DNA of 64,000 nucleotides, from the NCBI RefSeq assembly GCF_900115145.1, contig NZ_FOVL01000008.1, positions 94,401 to 158,400 on the forward strand. Direction: 5' to 3'. Origin of the DNA: Salegentibacter flavus (lineage in GTDB: Bacteria; Bacteroidota; Bacteroidia; Flavobacteriales; Flavobacteriaceae). This document shows, one piece after another, positions 45,391 to 53,947 of the stretch (within the stretch, counting starts at the first letter, position 1; each line of letters begins with the position of its first letter). The notes under the pieces are model-generated. The model was not told where the DNA came from and did no database searches. It saw only the letters and a list, made by a program, of their open reading frames with translations. A program made the translations under genes and the position numbers.

Positions 45391-46407
45391 ATGAAGCTCG
45401 AATTCCATCCATATAAGCTTGAACTAAAAAACACCTTCACCATTAGTCACGGTTCCCGTGATTTTCAACCTACATTAATTGTGGCGGTAAGTGATGGTGG
45501 TTCTACCGGCTACGGAGAAGCTACCGCAACTTCCTATTACGGAGTCAGTATAGAAAAGATGCAGGAGGATATTAAAAAACTGGAGCCCTTGCTCGCTAAA
45601 AATATTCATAAAACTCCGGAAGAGATCTGGGAGCTTACCTGGCCTAAGTTAAAACAGAATCCTTTTGCACAATGTGCTCTGGATATCGCCCTGCATGATC
45701 TCCACGGAAAAAGAAACGGGCAGCCGCTCTATAAAATGTGGGGACTCGATATCAGCAATATTCCGCTTACCAATTATACCATTGGCATCGATACGGTTGA
45801 AAAAATGGTTCAGAAGATCGAGGATTTCCCCTGGCCGCTTTATAAGATTAAACTCGGCACTGAAGACGATGTAGCCATTGTTCGGGAACTTAGGAAACAC
45901 ACCGACTCGGTTTTTCGGGTTGATGCTAATGCTGCCTGGACGGCAGAGCAGGCCATCGAAAATGCAAAAGCATTGAAGGACTTAAATGTGGAATTTCTGG
46001 AGCAACCACTAAAAGCCGATGACTGGGAAGGGATGAAAAAGCTCTATAAAGAATCAGTATTGCCCTTGATCGCTGATGAAAGCTGTATTGAGGAAAGCGA
46101 TGTACAGAAATGTGCCGGACACTTTCACGGAATAAACATCAAACTCACTAAATGCGGCGGGCTAACTCCGGGAAAACGAATGATCGAAGCGGGTAAAAAA
46201 CTCGGCCTGAAAGTAATGGTAGGCTGCATGACCGAATCTACCGTGGGAATTTCAGCTATTGCACAATTATTGCCGTTATTGGACTATGTAGATATGGACG
46301 GCGGATTGCTAATCAAAAACGATATTGCCGACGGCGTTAAGGTCTACGATGAAAAAGTCCATTTCCCCGATAGGAACGGTACCGGCGCTGAATTGTATGA
46401 AAAATAA
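45391..46407 (+). CDS. L-Ala-D/L-Glu (dipeptide) epimerase, YkfB/YcjG-like
   Basis: Enolase-superfamily enzyme of the muconate-lactonizing subgroup. 338 residues with the base pair lysines in YKIKLG (about 149-154) and NIKLTKCGG (about 249), metal ligands Asp in RVDANAAW (near 174), Glu in FLEQPL (near 202) and Asp in IADESC (near 227), and the C-terminal CMTESTVGISA loop of dipeptide epimerases. It converts L-Ala-D-Glu from murein to L-Ala-L-Glu so that it can be used as nutrient. It starts 10 bp after the GH9 gene and precedes an NlpC/P60 gene, as ykfB and ykfC neighbour each other in Bacillus subtilis. Confidence 0.9.
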   Translation: MKLEFHPYKLELKNTFTISHGSRDFQPTLIVAVSDGGSTGYGEATATSYYGVSIEKMQEDIKKLEPLLAKNIHKTPEEIWELTWPKLKQNPFAQCALDIALHDLHGKRNGQPLYKMWGLDISNIPLTNYTIGIDTVEKMVQKIEDFPWPLYKIKLGTEDDVAIVRELRKHTDSVFRVDANAAWTAEQAIENAKALKDLNVEFLEQPLKADDWEGMKKLYKESVLPLIADESCIEESDVQKCAGHFHGINIKLTKCGGLTPGKRMIEAGKKLGLKVMVGCMTESTVGISAIAQLLPLLDYVDMDGGLLIKNDIADGVKVYDEKVHFPDRNGTGAELYEK

Positions 46408-46488
46408 AAGCAAGGCTGAAATTAGTTTTTATTCTGAACTTGATTCAGATTAAAAAAATGAGAATATTAGATTTAAAAAATAAAAATA

Positions 46489-47721
46489 ATGAAATTACTT
46501 AGAAAATTTTATCTCCCACTTGTCCTTGGAATCGTACTTAGCGCTACTTCTTGCGAAGATAAAACCGTAAAGGAAGAAAAGAATCCAACCGATGAGTATA
46601 TAGCTGAAGTAAAGAGAGAATATGCTCCTGACGGAAGAGTGGCCCTTTTTGATGTGAAATCTGAAAAACAGGGAGACTCCTATGTTCTTAAAGGAGAATC
46701 CAACGAGACCGAAGCAGTTGAAAGCCTGAAACAGAAACTGGAAGCCGAAAATATTAAATTTAAAGATAGTATCCGTTTGCTTCCTGATGCCGAAGAACTG
46801 GAAAATAAAACCAGGGGAGTGGTTAAGATCTCGGTAGCTAATATTCGGGATGAGCCCAAGCATTCTGCTCAGCTGGTAACCCAGGCTACTTTGGGGATGC
46901 CGTTAAAGGTATTCAAGAAAAAAGGCGGTTGGTATTATGTGCAAACTCCCGAAGGCTACCTGGGATGGGTGGATTACGGCGGAATTCAAAATATGGAGGA
47001 AGAAGAGCTCAGATCCTGGAAAAAAACCGATAAACTCATTTATCTTGAAACAGCAGGATTTTCCTATGAAGAACCCGACTCCGATTCTCAGAGGGTTTCA
47101 GATTTGGTTTCAGGGGATATTTTAGAGCTTGTAGAACGTCAGGGGAAATTTTATGAGGTTAGGTATCCAAGCGGGAAGAAAGCCTTCGTAGAAACCGCTT
47201 ATGCGCAACCTTATTTGGAATGGTTGGAAAATTTGGAAGCCACTGAAGAAGATCTTATAGCGACCGGAAAAGACCTGATGGGCACGCCATACCTATGGGG
47301 TGGGACATCACCAAAAGGGATGGATTGCAGTGGCTTTACAAAAACGGTATTTTTTATGAATGGGGTCGTGATTCCGCGGGACGCTTCCCAGCAGATCCAT
47401 ACCGGGGAAGAAGTTGATACTGAAAGAAATTTTGAAAATCTTGAGAAAGGAGACCTCCTTTTCTTCGGAAAACCCGCCACCGATTCAACTGCTGAAAGGG
47501 TGATTCACGTAGGAATGTGGATTGGCGATAACAAATTCATCCATTCGATGGGGGAAGTTCACATTAGTAATTTCGACCAGGATGCTGATGATTTTGACGA
47601 GTACAACTATAATCGCTATTTACGAACAAAAAGGGTTTTAAATAAGGAAGATGAAGGCTTGATCTACCTGAAACAATCAGATCTTTTCACTCTCCCTGAA
47701 GCCGAAGAAGTGAAGATGTAA
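46489..47721 (+). CDS. SH3-NlpC/P60 endopeptidase lipoprotein (YkfC-like)
   Basis: 410 residues: lipobox LSATSC (Cys at about residue 23), two SH3-like domains (about 105-165 and 180-250; VANIRDEPKHSAQLVTQ opens the first) and an NlpC/P60 cysteine-peptidase domain with catalytic Cys in GMDCSGF (near 281), His in HVGMWIG (near 340) and a polar third residue in KFIHSMG. YkfC-type enzymes cleave after D-iGlu in muropeptides, giving L-Ala-D-Glu, the substrate of the epimerase encoded just upstream. Last gene of the plus-strand operon. Confidence 0.9.
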   Translation: MKLLRKFYLPLVLGIVLSATSCEDKTVKEEKNPTDEYIAEVKREYAPDGRVALFDVKSEKQGDSYVLKGESNETEAVESLKQKLEAENIKFKDSIRLLPDAEELENKTRGVVKISVANIRDEPKHSAQLVTQATLGMPLKVFKKKGGWYYVQTPEGYLGWVDYGGIQNMEEEELRSWKKTDKLIYLETAGFSYEEPDSDSQRVSDLVSGDILELVERQGKFYEVRYPSGKKAFVETAYAQPYLEWLENLEATEEDLIATGKDLMGTPYLWGGTSPKGMDCSGFTKTVFFMNGVVIPRDASQQIHTGEEVDTERNFENLEKGDLLFFGKPATDSTAERVIHVGMWIGDNKFIHSMGEVHISNFDQDADDFDEYNYNRYLRTKRVLNKEDEGLIYLKQSDLFTLPEAEEVKM

Positions 47722-47745
47722 GAATGAAAATTCTCCTTAAAATAC

Positions 47746-47775
47746 AAGCCTCCCGGTTTAAATCGGGAGGCTTTT
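47746..47775. terminator. bidirectional terminator between two convergent peptidoglycan operons
   Basis: Perfect stem AAGCCTCCCG / CGGGAGGCTT with an 8-nt loop, followed by TTTTCG on the plus strand and preceded by A/T-rich DNA on the other side. It serves the NlpC/P60 gene (stop 47721) and the amidase-NamZ gene (stop 47781). Confidence 0.85.
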
Positions 47776-47780
47776 CGTTT

Positions 47781-49544
47781 TTAATAAAGTAAATACTGAG
47801 CCCTAATCTTTTTAAATGACTTGAGATCTTCCTGCCAGGTCTGAATAATTTCCTGAGGCTGTTTCCCGGCATCAAGGGCTATTCGAACCTTATCGGTTTT
47901 TAATAAACCATCCAGCCTTGGTTTACGCCATTCCAATTCCTCTGGATAAAGTTTCTTCAAAGCATGAAGAATATAAATTCCTGCCTCTACAGATTTAAAG
48001 TTCTTCCTGTCAGTTAAGCTCATTTCCACTGCGGGAATTTCCTCGTCCATAAATTTTGGCGGATATATCTCGATCCCATCTACCATTTGTTGTGGGGTAA
48101 TTCTGGTGGTTTCGTATGAAATACCATCCAAATCGTAAGATTGGAGCTGAGTTATAAGTTCTTCAGGCTTTATCCAGGGAGCTGCGATGAACTCAAAAGG
48201 TTGCAGGGTACCACGACCTTCAGAAAGATTGGTGCCTTCCAGCAAGCAAGTAGCCGGATAAAATGCGGCAGTAGTAAGAGTAAGCATATTTGGTGAAGGC
48301 TTTATCCAGGGCAATCCGGTTTGATCATACCAGTGTTCTCGTTCATAATTTTCCATAGGAATAACCTGTAAATCTGCCGATGGTAATCCGGATTTTTCTC
48401 TTTCCTGATTGAACATAGTAGCGAGCTCTCCCACTGTCATCCCGTGGGTAATAGGCAACATATCGATATCTGTAACCGGCTCCCCCGGTTTTCCAACAGG
48501 GCCATCTACATAAATGCCTCCAATCGCGTTGGGACGATCCAGCACGATAAACGGAATGTCATTCTCCGCAGCTGCTTCCTGTACCAGGAGCATGGTTTTT
48601 ATGTAAGTGTAGTAGCGGGCGCCAATATCCTGAATGTCAAAAATTAAAACATCAACCTCTTTCAGCATTTCAGTTGTAGGTTTTCGGGTCTTTCCGTAGA
48701 GGGAGATCACAGGAAGACCAGTTTTCTCGTCTTTTGAATCAGTTACGTGAGTGTCTTCTTCTCCGCGAATTCCATGTTCCGGACCGAAAAGCATAGTGAG
48801 TTTGGTATCCGGATTTTGATGAAGAAGGTCAACTATGTGTTCTCCATTGGGCAGTAAGCCAGTATGATTGGTAACTACACCTATCTTCTTATTTCTGATC
48901 AAATCAAAATATTCATTTTCAAAAAGCCTTTCAGCACCTATCTTCACCGGGTGTTCGACCTTCAGTAAAGGTAATTTGGAATATAAATCGCTTCCCGGAC
49001 AGGTTGTTTCTGCCTGATCTTTATGCCCACTGATGGTCTCTCTTGAAATATCATATTCCGAAGAAATGAAACTTACCAGTCTTTTAAGGCTTTCCCATTG
49101 CTCAGGTAACAGTTTCTCTTTATTGAAATCACCTTCAACCACAATCAGAACGTGGCCGTTTAAGTCATAATCGGTATTTGAATCACCCTGGAAATTAATA
49201 TCCCGACCTTCGGCGATCTTCCCGCTGGTGGCGATATAAAAATGATAGGGCACATCGGGCCAGGCTTTTTTAATACTGCCATCTGCCATTGGGGAATCCT
49301 TCTGAGAAAATTGCTGTAAGGCCTGAAGTTTCTTTTCAATAGAGAGATCGGGTTTTTGAGGCATCCCCGTGTGATGTATGGTAATAAACTGCGGCTTATG
49401 AGGGATTATTTCCATCACCGGTGGATTTGCTTTCCAGTCTTCCCTGGTAATAACAGCTAACTCACTTTCTTCAATAATTTGTGCTGAAGAGGAAAAAACG
49501 CAGAAAAACGCGAAGATGAATTTGATAAAACCGATTCTAAACAT
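47781..49544 (-). CDS. namZ: bifunctional N-acetylmuramoyl-L-alanine amidase / exo-beta-N-acetylmuramidase (NamZ, DUF1343)
   Basis: 587 residues: signal peptide (1-21), a type-2/PGRP amidase domain (about 25-190) with zinc ligands His in FITIHHTGM, His in GHKDQAETTCPG and Cys in the same motif, then a full DUF1343 domain (about 200-587) with GVVTNHTGLLPNG, MLFGPEHGIRGE and FDIQDIGARYYTY. DUF1343 is the GH171 exo-muramidase NamZ, which removes MurNAc from non-reducing ends once the peptide is gone; the amidase domain would expose that MurNAc. In Bacillus namZ and amiE are separate neighbouring genes; here they are one protein. Confidence 0.92.
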   Translation of the reverse strand: MFRIGFIKFIFAFFCVFSSSAQIIEESELAVITREDWKANPPVMEIIPHKPQFITIHHTGMPQKPDLSIEKKLQALQQFSQKDSPMADGSIKKAWPDVPYHFYIATSGKIAEGRDINFQGDSNTDYDLNGHVLIVVEGDFNKEKLLPEQWESLKRLVSFISSEYDISRETISGHKDQAETTCPGSDLYSKLPLLKVEHPVKIGAERLFENEYFDLIRNKKIGVVTNHTGLLPNGEHIVDLLHQNPDTKLTMLFGPEHGIRGEEDTHVTDSKDEKTGLPVISLYGKTRKPTTEMLKEVDVLIFDIQDIGARYYTYIKTMLLVQEAAAENDIPFIVLDRPNAIGGIYVDGPVGKPGEPVTDIDMLPITHGMTVGELATMFNQEREKSGLPSADLQVIPMENYEREHWYDQTGLPWIKPSPNMLTLTTAAFYPATCLLEGTNLSEGRGTLQPFEFIAAPWIKPEELITQLQSYDLDGISYETTRITPQQMVDGIEIYPPKFMDEEIPAVEMSLTDRKNFKSVEAGIYILHALKKLYPEELEWRKPRLDGLLKTDKVRIALDAGKQPQEIIQTWQEDLKSFKKIRAQYLLY

Positions 49545-49554
49545 AAAGCCGCAG

Positions 49555-50493
49555 TTATAAATATTTCTGATACAAATTGTAAAGTGTTTTTAGATCGTTT
49601 CCATTAAGAGGAGATTGTATATCTTCTTGAATAAAATGTAATTTAAATGATTGAAGGGCTGCATCCATATTACTGGTGTCAAAACCAATTATTCTTAGAG
49701 CCATTTCTACATCGAAAGTTGCCGGAACCACTTCAGGGAATAGGATTTTATCCAATACCGGAATTCGTTGAGTGAAAATAGAATTGTTCGCTATGGCCAT
49801 AGGGTTTGGTTTAAAGAATTCGGCTTGGGTTTTTAGGTTTTTCACCTCTTCTTCGTCATACCAAAGGCCGTAACCTTCTTCTGCAAGGCTCTTCCACGGG
49901 AAAGTGGCATTAGGATCTACCTTGCGACCCGGAGCGATATCTGAATGGCCAATGAAATTTTCAGCAGGGATTTTGTAATCTTCTTTTAATTTATTTAATA
50001 CCGCCAGCAGACTCTGGATCTGAACTTCAGAAAATTCTTCAAACCCGTTGTTGTCCAGTTCGATCCCAATGGAAGAGGAGTTAAGGTCTGAATTATTCCC
50101 CCATTTTCCTACCCCGCCATGCCATCCCCGAAAATAATCGTTCAGCATATGATACACATCCCCATCACGACCGATAACATAATGTGAACTCACCTGCGTG
50201 CGGGTAAGCGTAAAGGTTTTCAGGGTTTGTTCTACAGAATCCTGCGCGGTGTGATGGATCACCACATAATTGGGTTGGCGCAGGTTAAAATTAGTAGTTC
50301 CCGCCCGGTACTCGCCATAATCGAGTGCGGATCCATCAGACTTTTCCGGGAGTGGGAACTTGCTTAATTGCTTTGTGTAGACTTTTGCCTGCTTTTTATA
50401 GACCCGGTTGGTTTTGGAATATGGATTGGAGGTACAGCTAGCCAAAACCAGTAAAACCAGGAACGTATTAAGTAGGGTAAAACCTCTTCTCAT
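49555..50493 (-). CDS. N-acetylmuramoyl-L-alanine amidase lipoprotein (AmiD-like)
   Basis: 312 residues with lipobox LVLASC (Cys at about residue 20) and an amidase_2 domain (about 70-225): zinc His in YVVIHHTAQD, YHMLNDYFRGWHGG, SIGIELDNNG and the AmiD-like C-terminal ligand segment GHSDIAPGRKVDPNATFPW. The last 70 residues are a helical domain like the peptidoglycan-binding part of AmiD. It strips peptides from muropeptides or anhydro-muropeptides at the outer membrane. It lies 10 bp from namZ and 20 bp from nagB in the same operon. Confidence 0.9.
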   Translation of the reverse strand: MRRGFTLLNTFLVLLVLASCTSNPYSKTNRVYKKQAKVYTKQLSKFPLPEKSDGSALDYGEYRAGTTNFNLRQPNYVVIHHTAQDSVEQTLKTFTLTRTQVSSHYVIGRDGDVYHMLNDYFRGWHGGVGKWGNNSDLNSSSIGIELDNNGFEEFSEVQIQSLLAVLNKLKEDYKIPAENFIGHSDIAPGRKVDPNATFPWKSLAEEGYGLWYDEEEVKNLKTQAEFFKPNPMAIANNSIFTQRIPVLDKILFPEVVPATFDVEMALRIIGFDTSNMDAALQSFKLHFIQEDIQSPLNGNDLKTLYNLYQKYL

Positions 50494-50513
50494 AGCAATA
50501 AACGCATGTATTG

Positions 50514-52433
50514 TTAAAATTTCCAGCGTACAAAGGCTTCCATCGCTTCGTAATTTGCCAGCCCGAGCTTATCATAAGCTTCAGCGGTTTCACGGTTTCG
50601 CTCTTCTGCGCGTACCCAGAATTCTCTTTCATCATCACCTGGAAAAACAGGACGATCTTTTTGAGATTGATGCTGAAATATTGCTTTTCTTTTTCGTTGT
50701 ACTTCCTGGGGAGAAAGCGGGACAGACATTTCGATCTCGTGGATCGCGAATTCCTGCCAGGCGCCCCGGTACATCCATAGCCAGCAGTCTTTTGTCCATT
50801 CTTCGGTCTCCCGGAGTCTGGTAAGTGCCTCCAGGATTATTCGGAAACAAACTATATGGGTTCCGTGGGGATCGGCGAAATCACCAGCTGCAAAAACCTG
50901 GTGCGGTTTTATTTGCTGAAGCAACTCCATAGTGAGCTTTACATCCTCCTCGGTAACAGGGTTCTTTTTTCTTTTTCCGGTTTCATAGAACGGTAGTGCC
51001 ATAAAATGAATATTCTTGTCCTTGAGTCCGGCAAATCTTGCTCCAGCGAAGGCTTCAGATTTTCTAATGAAAGCTTTTACATCCTGAATTTCCTGAAGGT
51101 CTATATCGTTGGGTTGTTTGTCTTCAAGAGAACGGCGCATTTTCTCATATGTAGCTTCAAGTTTTGCAACATCTTCGCCGAGACTTCGGTTAAAATCTAT
51201 GGCGAATTCTACGTAACGAAGCACATCGGTATCCCAAACCGCGGTATTCCCTGAGGTTTGATAAGCTACGTGTACCTCATGACCCTGGTCTACCAGACGG
51301 ATAAAAGTCCCTCCCATAGAGATCACATCATCATCTGGGTGCGGGGAAAATATTAGCGAGCGCTTTTGCGGTGGATCTTTTCTTTCCGGTCTTTGGGAAT
51401 CATCGGCATTAGGCTTTCCTCCCGGCCAACCGGTAATACTGTGTTGCAGCTGGTTGAATACATCTATATTAATATTGTAGGCGGGTCCAAAATCAGTAGC
51501 GAGTTGGGCCATCCCGTTATTATTGTAATCTTCATCAGTAAGTTTAAGAATTGGCTTTTTAACTTCCGAAGAAAGCCAGATAACCGCCTTTTTGATAAGC
51601 TGTTTATCCCAAACGCAATCTTTTACTAACCACGGCGTATTAAAGCGGGTGAGTTCTGAAGCGGCATCTTCATCTAAAATGAATTCTACATTTTCTGAAA
51701 GCTGAAGATAGGTAGCAGGAACGTTTCCTGATATTTCTCCTTCAACCGCTTTTCTGATAATCGGTGCTTTTTTACGGCTCCAGGCCATAAGGATAATCTC
51801 ACGGGCCTTGAAGATTGTACCAATCCCCATGGTTATAGCCTTGGTGGGCACATTTTCTTTTCCTCCAAAATCACGGGAGGCATCGCGGCGGGTAAGATCG
51901 TCCAGGGTTACCAGGCGGGTTCCAGAGTTTGGGGCCGATCCCGGTTCGTTGAAACCAATGTGACCGGTTCTACCAATCCCTAACACCTGAAGGTCTAAAC
52001 CACCAAGTTCTCCGATTTTATTCTCGTATTCAATACAGTAATTTGCAACATCCTCTTTGGCCAAAGTTCCATCAGGAATGTGAATATTTTCCCGCTTTAT
52101 ATCGATGTGGTTGAAGAGGTTTTCATCCATAAAACGAACATAACTCTGCTTGGCATCGGGTTGCATTGGATAATATTCATCCAGGTTGAAGGTGATCACA
52201 TTCTGAAAACTCAGGCCTTCCTCTTTGTGCAGGCGCACCAGTTCTTCATATATCTCAACAGGAGTCGCTCCTGTTGCAAGGCCAAGAACTGCGCTTTCTC
52301 CCTTTTCCTGTTTTTTCTTAATAAGTGTGGCTATTCTCGCTGCCACCGTTTTTGAAGCTATGTGCTCATCGGGATAAACGCTAACCGGCAGTTTTTCGAA
52401 ACGCGTTTCTTCTAAAAGGTTTAATCTGGCCAT
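50514..52433 (-). CDS. nagB: glucosamine-6-phosphate deaminase fused to a PIG-L/LmbE domain
   Basis: 639 residues. Residues 1-270 are a NagB isomerase-deaminase: LGLATGATPVEIYE (about 50), NLDEYY (near 85) and GIGRTGHIGFNEPGS (near 153-167, with the catalytic His and Glu). From about 355 a LmbE/PIG-L deacetylase-like domain follows, with SPHPDDDVISMGG near 362 and FADPHGTH near 520, i.e. the metal site residues appear kept. NagB turns GlcN-6P into Fru-6P and ammonia. The fusion is typical of Bacteroidota; whether the second domain deacetylates GlcNAc(-6P) is unproven. No nagA is visible in the window. Confidence 0.93.
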   Translation of the reverse strand: MARLNLLEETRFEKLPVSVYPDEHIASKTVAARIATLIKKKQEKGESAVLGLATGATPVEIYEELVRLHKEEGLSFQNVITFNLDEYYPMQPDAKQSYVRFMDENLFNHIDIKRENIHIPDGTLAKEDVANYCIEYENKIGELGGLDLQVLGIGRTGHIGFNEPGSAPNSGTRLVTLDDLTRRDASRDFGGKENVPTKAITMGIGTIFKAREIILMAWSRKKAPIIRKAVEGEISGNVPATYLQLSENVEFILDEDAASELTRFNTPWLVKDCVWDKQLIKKAVIWLSSEVKKPILKLTDEDYNNNGMAQLATDFGPAYNINIDVFNQLQHSITGWPGGKPNADDSQRPERKDPPQKRSLIFSPHPDDDVISMGGTFIRLVDQGHEVHVAYQTSGNTAVWDTDVLRYVEFAIDFNRSLGEDVAKLEATYEKMRRSLEDKQPNDIDLQEIQDVKAFIRKSEAFAGARFAGLKDKNIHFMALPFYETGKRKKNPVTEEDVKLTMELLQQIKPHQVFAAGDFADPHGTHIVCFRIILEALTRLRETEEWTKDCWLWMYRGAWQEFAIHEIEMSVPLSPQEVQRKRKAIFQHQSQKDRPVFPGDDEREFWVRAEERNRETAEAYDKLGLANYEAMEAFVRWKF

Positions 52434-52458
52434 AAATTAGTGCTATTTCAAGAAATTT

Positions 52459-53730
52459 TTAATTAATGTAAGATTTAACCAGGGCTACCTGGTCTTTAAA
52501 TATATTGTCCATTACTGCGATGGTACCCCCAAATAAACTGGAATTAGGACCTAACTCTGATAGTTCGATCCTTGTGCGATCCTTGAGTTGCATCATGCAA
52601 TAGGTGTTCATAGACTGGTGAATTGGGGTAGTGATAAATTGTTTGGCTTCAGCGATCTTGCCTTCCAGAATAACCAGTTCAGGATTAAATATCTGGATGA
52701 GAATGGCTATTCCTTTCCCAAGCTTAATGCCAATTTCTGAAAGTACATTAATGGCAAATTGGTCGCCTTTGTTGGCGGCATCTATAATCACTTCGGGCTC
52801 TAATTTGTCCATCTCTTCCTGGCTTAAATTATTTAATACGGAAGTTTGTCCTGCCTTAAGCCCTTCTTTGGTCTTTCTGACCAGTGCGAGCCCCGAGGCT
52901 TCTGTCTCCAGGCAACCTCTTTTTCCACAGTGGCAAAGCAAGCCATCTTCGGTCATTGGAATATGCCCGAATTCCCCGGCAAAGCCAGATTCTCCCGAGT
53001 GCATTCTTCCGCCCATAATAATTCCCAATCCAATTCCCCAATCCATAGAGATTACAAGCACGTTGCTTTTATCACGAGCCAGCCCAAAACGGAATTCAGC
53101 TAAACAGGCACTTTTAGCATCGTTTAGGATGACAACAGGTTTTTTGAATTTCTTTTCGAATCTAACTTTTAATGACTCGGGTTCCTGTTCGCTTAAATAA
53201 TAGGTAAAGTTCTTACCTGCCTCGGCAGAAACAAGCCCAGGCATACTAATACCTACACCCATTAGGTCACTCATTTTTATTTTAGCTGATTTAAGTAGTT
53301 TCTCAGCCTGCTCAAATAGTAAATCCACGATATTGGAGTCTGGAGAAATTTCGCTGGTTAAGATACTTTCCTTAACAATGCCGTGATTATTGTCTATTAT
53401 TGTCAGTTTTATTCTGAAGCGCTCAATGTGGATGCTTAGCACAAAAAAGGAATGCTCCTGCATACCATAAAGATCGGGTTTGCGCCCGCCTTCAGATTTT
53501 CCTCTGCCGGTTTTGGAAACAATTCCATCCTCTATCATCTGATTTAAAAGAGACATTGATGTTGGTAAACTCACATTAAACCTACTGCATATCTCAGCAT
53601 TGGAGGTATTTCCGTTTAAAAATAGATGTTTTACGATTTTTAGCTTTTGCAAATACTTCTTACGCTCTACATTGCTGATATGAGCAAGTTTTTCTTCATC
53701 TACGAGAAAATCCTGTAGTTTTTTTGGCAT
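52459..53730 (-). CDS. ROK family transcriptional repressor (NagC/Mlc-like)
   Basis: 423 residues: winged helix-turn-helix (about 25-80, NTSNAEICSRFNVSLPT) and a ROK domain with VVILNDAKSACLAE and the zinc cluster CHCGKRGCLE near residue 268. Such proteins release DNA on binding a sugar or sugar phosphate such as GlcNAc-6P. It heads the minus-strand operon (nagB, amidase, namZ) and faces a divergent operon across 217 bp, so control of both is likely. It is distinct from the ROK kinase at 37649, which lacks the DNA-binding and zinc parts. Confidence 0.9.
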   Translation of the reverse strand: MPKKLQDFLVDEEKLAHISNVERKKYLQKLKIVKHLFLNGNTSNAEICSRFNVSLPTSMSLLNQMIEDGIVSKTGRGKSEGGRKPDLYGMQEHSFFVLSIHIERFRIKLTIIDNNHGIVKESILTSEISPDSNIVDLLFEQAEKLLKSAKIKMSDLMGVGISMPGLVSAEAGKNFTYYLSEQEPESLKVRFEKKFKKPVVILNDAKSACLAEFRFGLARDKSNVLVISMDWGIGLGIIMGGRMHSGESGFAGEFGHIPMTEDGLLCHCGKRGCLETEASGLALVRKTKEGLKAGQTSVLNNLSQEEMDKLEPEVIIDAANKGDQFAINVLSEIGIKLGKGIAILIQIFNPELVILEGKIAEAKQFITTPIHQSMNTYCMMQLKDRTRIELSELGPNSSLFGGTIAVMDNIFKDQVALVKSYIN

Positions 53731-53947
53731 GTGTGGTTTTTTTGTTTGAATTAATTGTCGCTAAATTTAAATTCTTTTTGAAAAGAAGCTCCTAATTCAG
53801 AATTAAAAATAGATAAAAAAATTATTCTGAGAAATACTTTTTCAATTTTTTTATAAAAGATCATTTATTTAAATGAAATTTATATTTTTAAATATTCAAA
53901 TTTTTAAGCCGTATTAAGTCTTTTGCCAACAAAAAAAATATCGATCT
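53731..53947. promoter_or_regulatory. divergent control region between ROK repressor and nagX-like genes
   Basis: 217 bp, very A/T-rich, carrying the promoters of two oppositely oriented operons. TTAATTGT at 53751-53758 is the reverse complement of the ACAATTAA pair found before the permease gene at 33547. No consensus TAnnTTTG was found. Confidence 0.3.

Noticed and set aside
52631..53200. Plus-strand frame of 189 codons inside the ROK repressor gene
   Set aside because: Antisense shadow; the minus strand encodes the conserved zinc cluster and sugar site.
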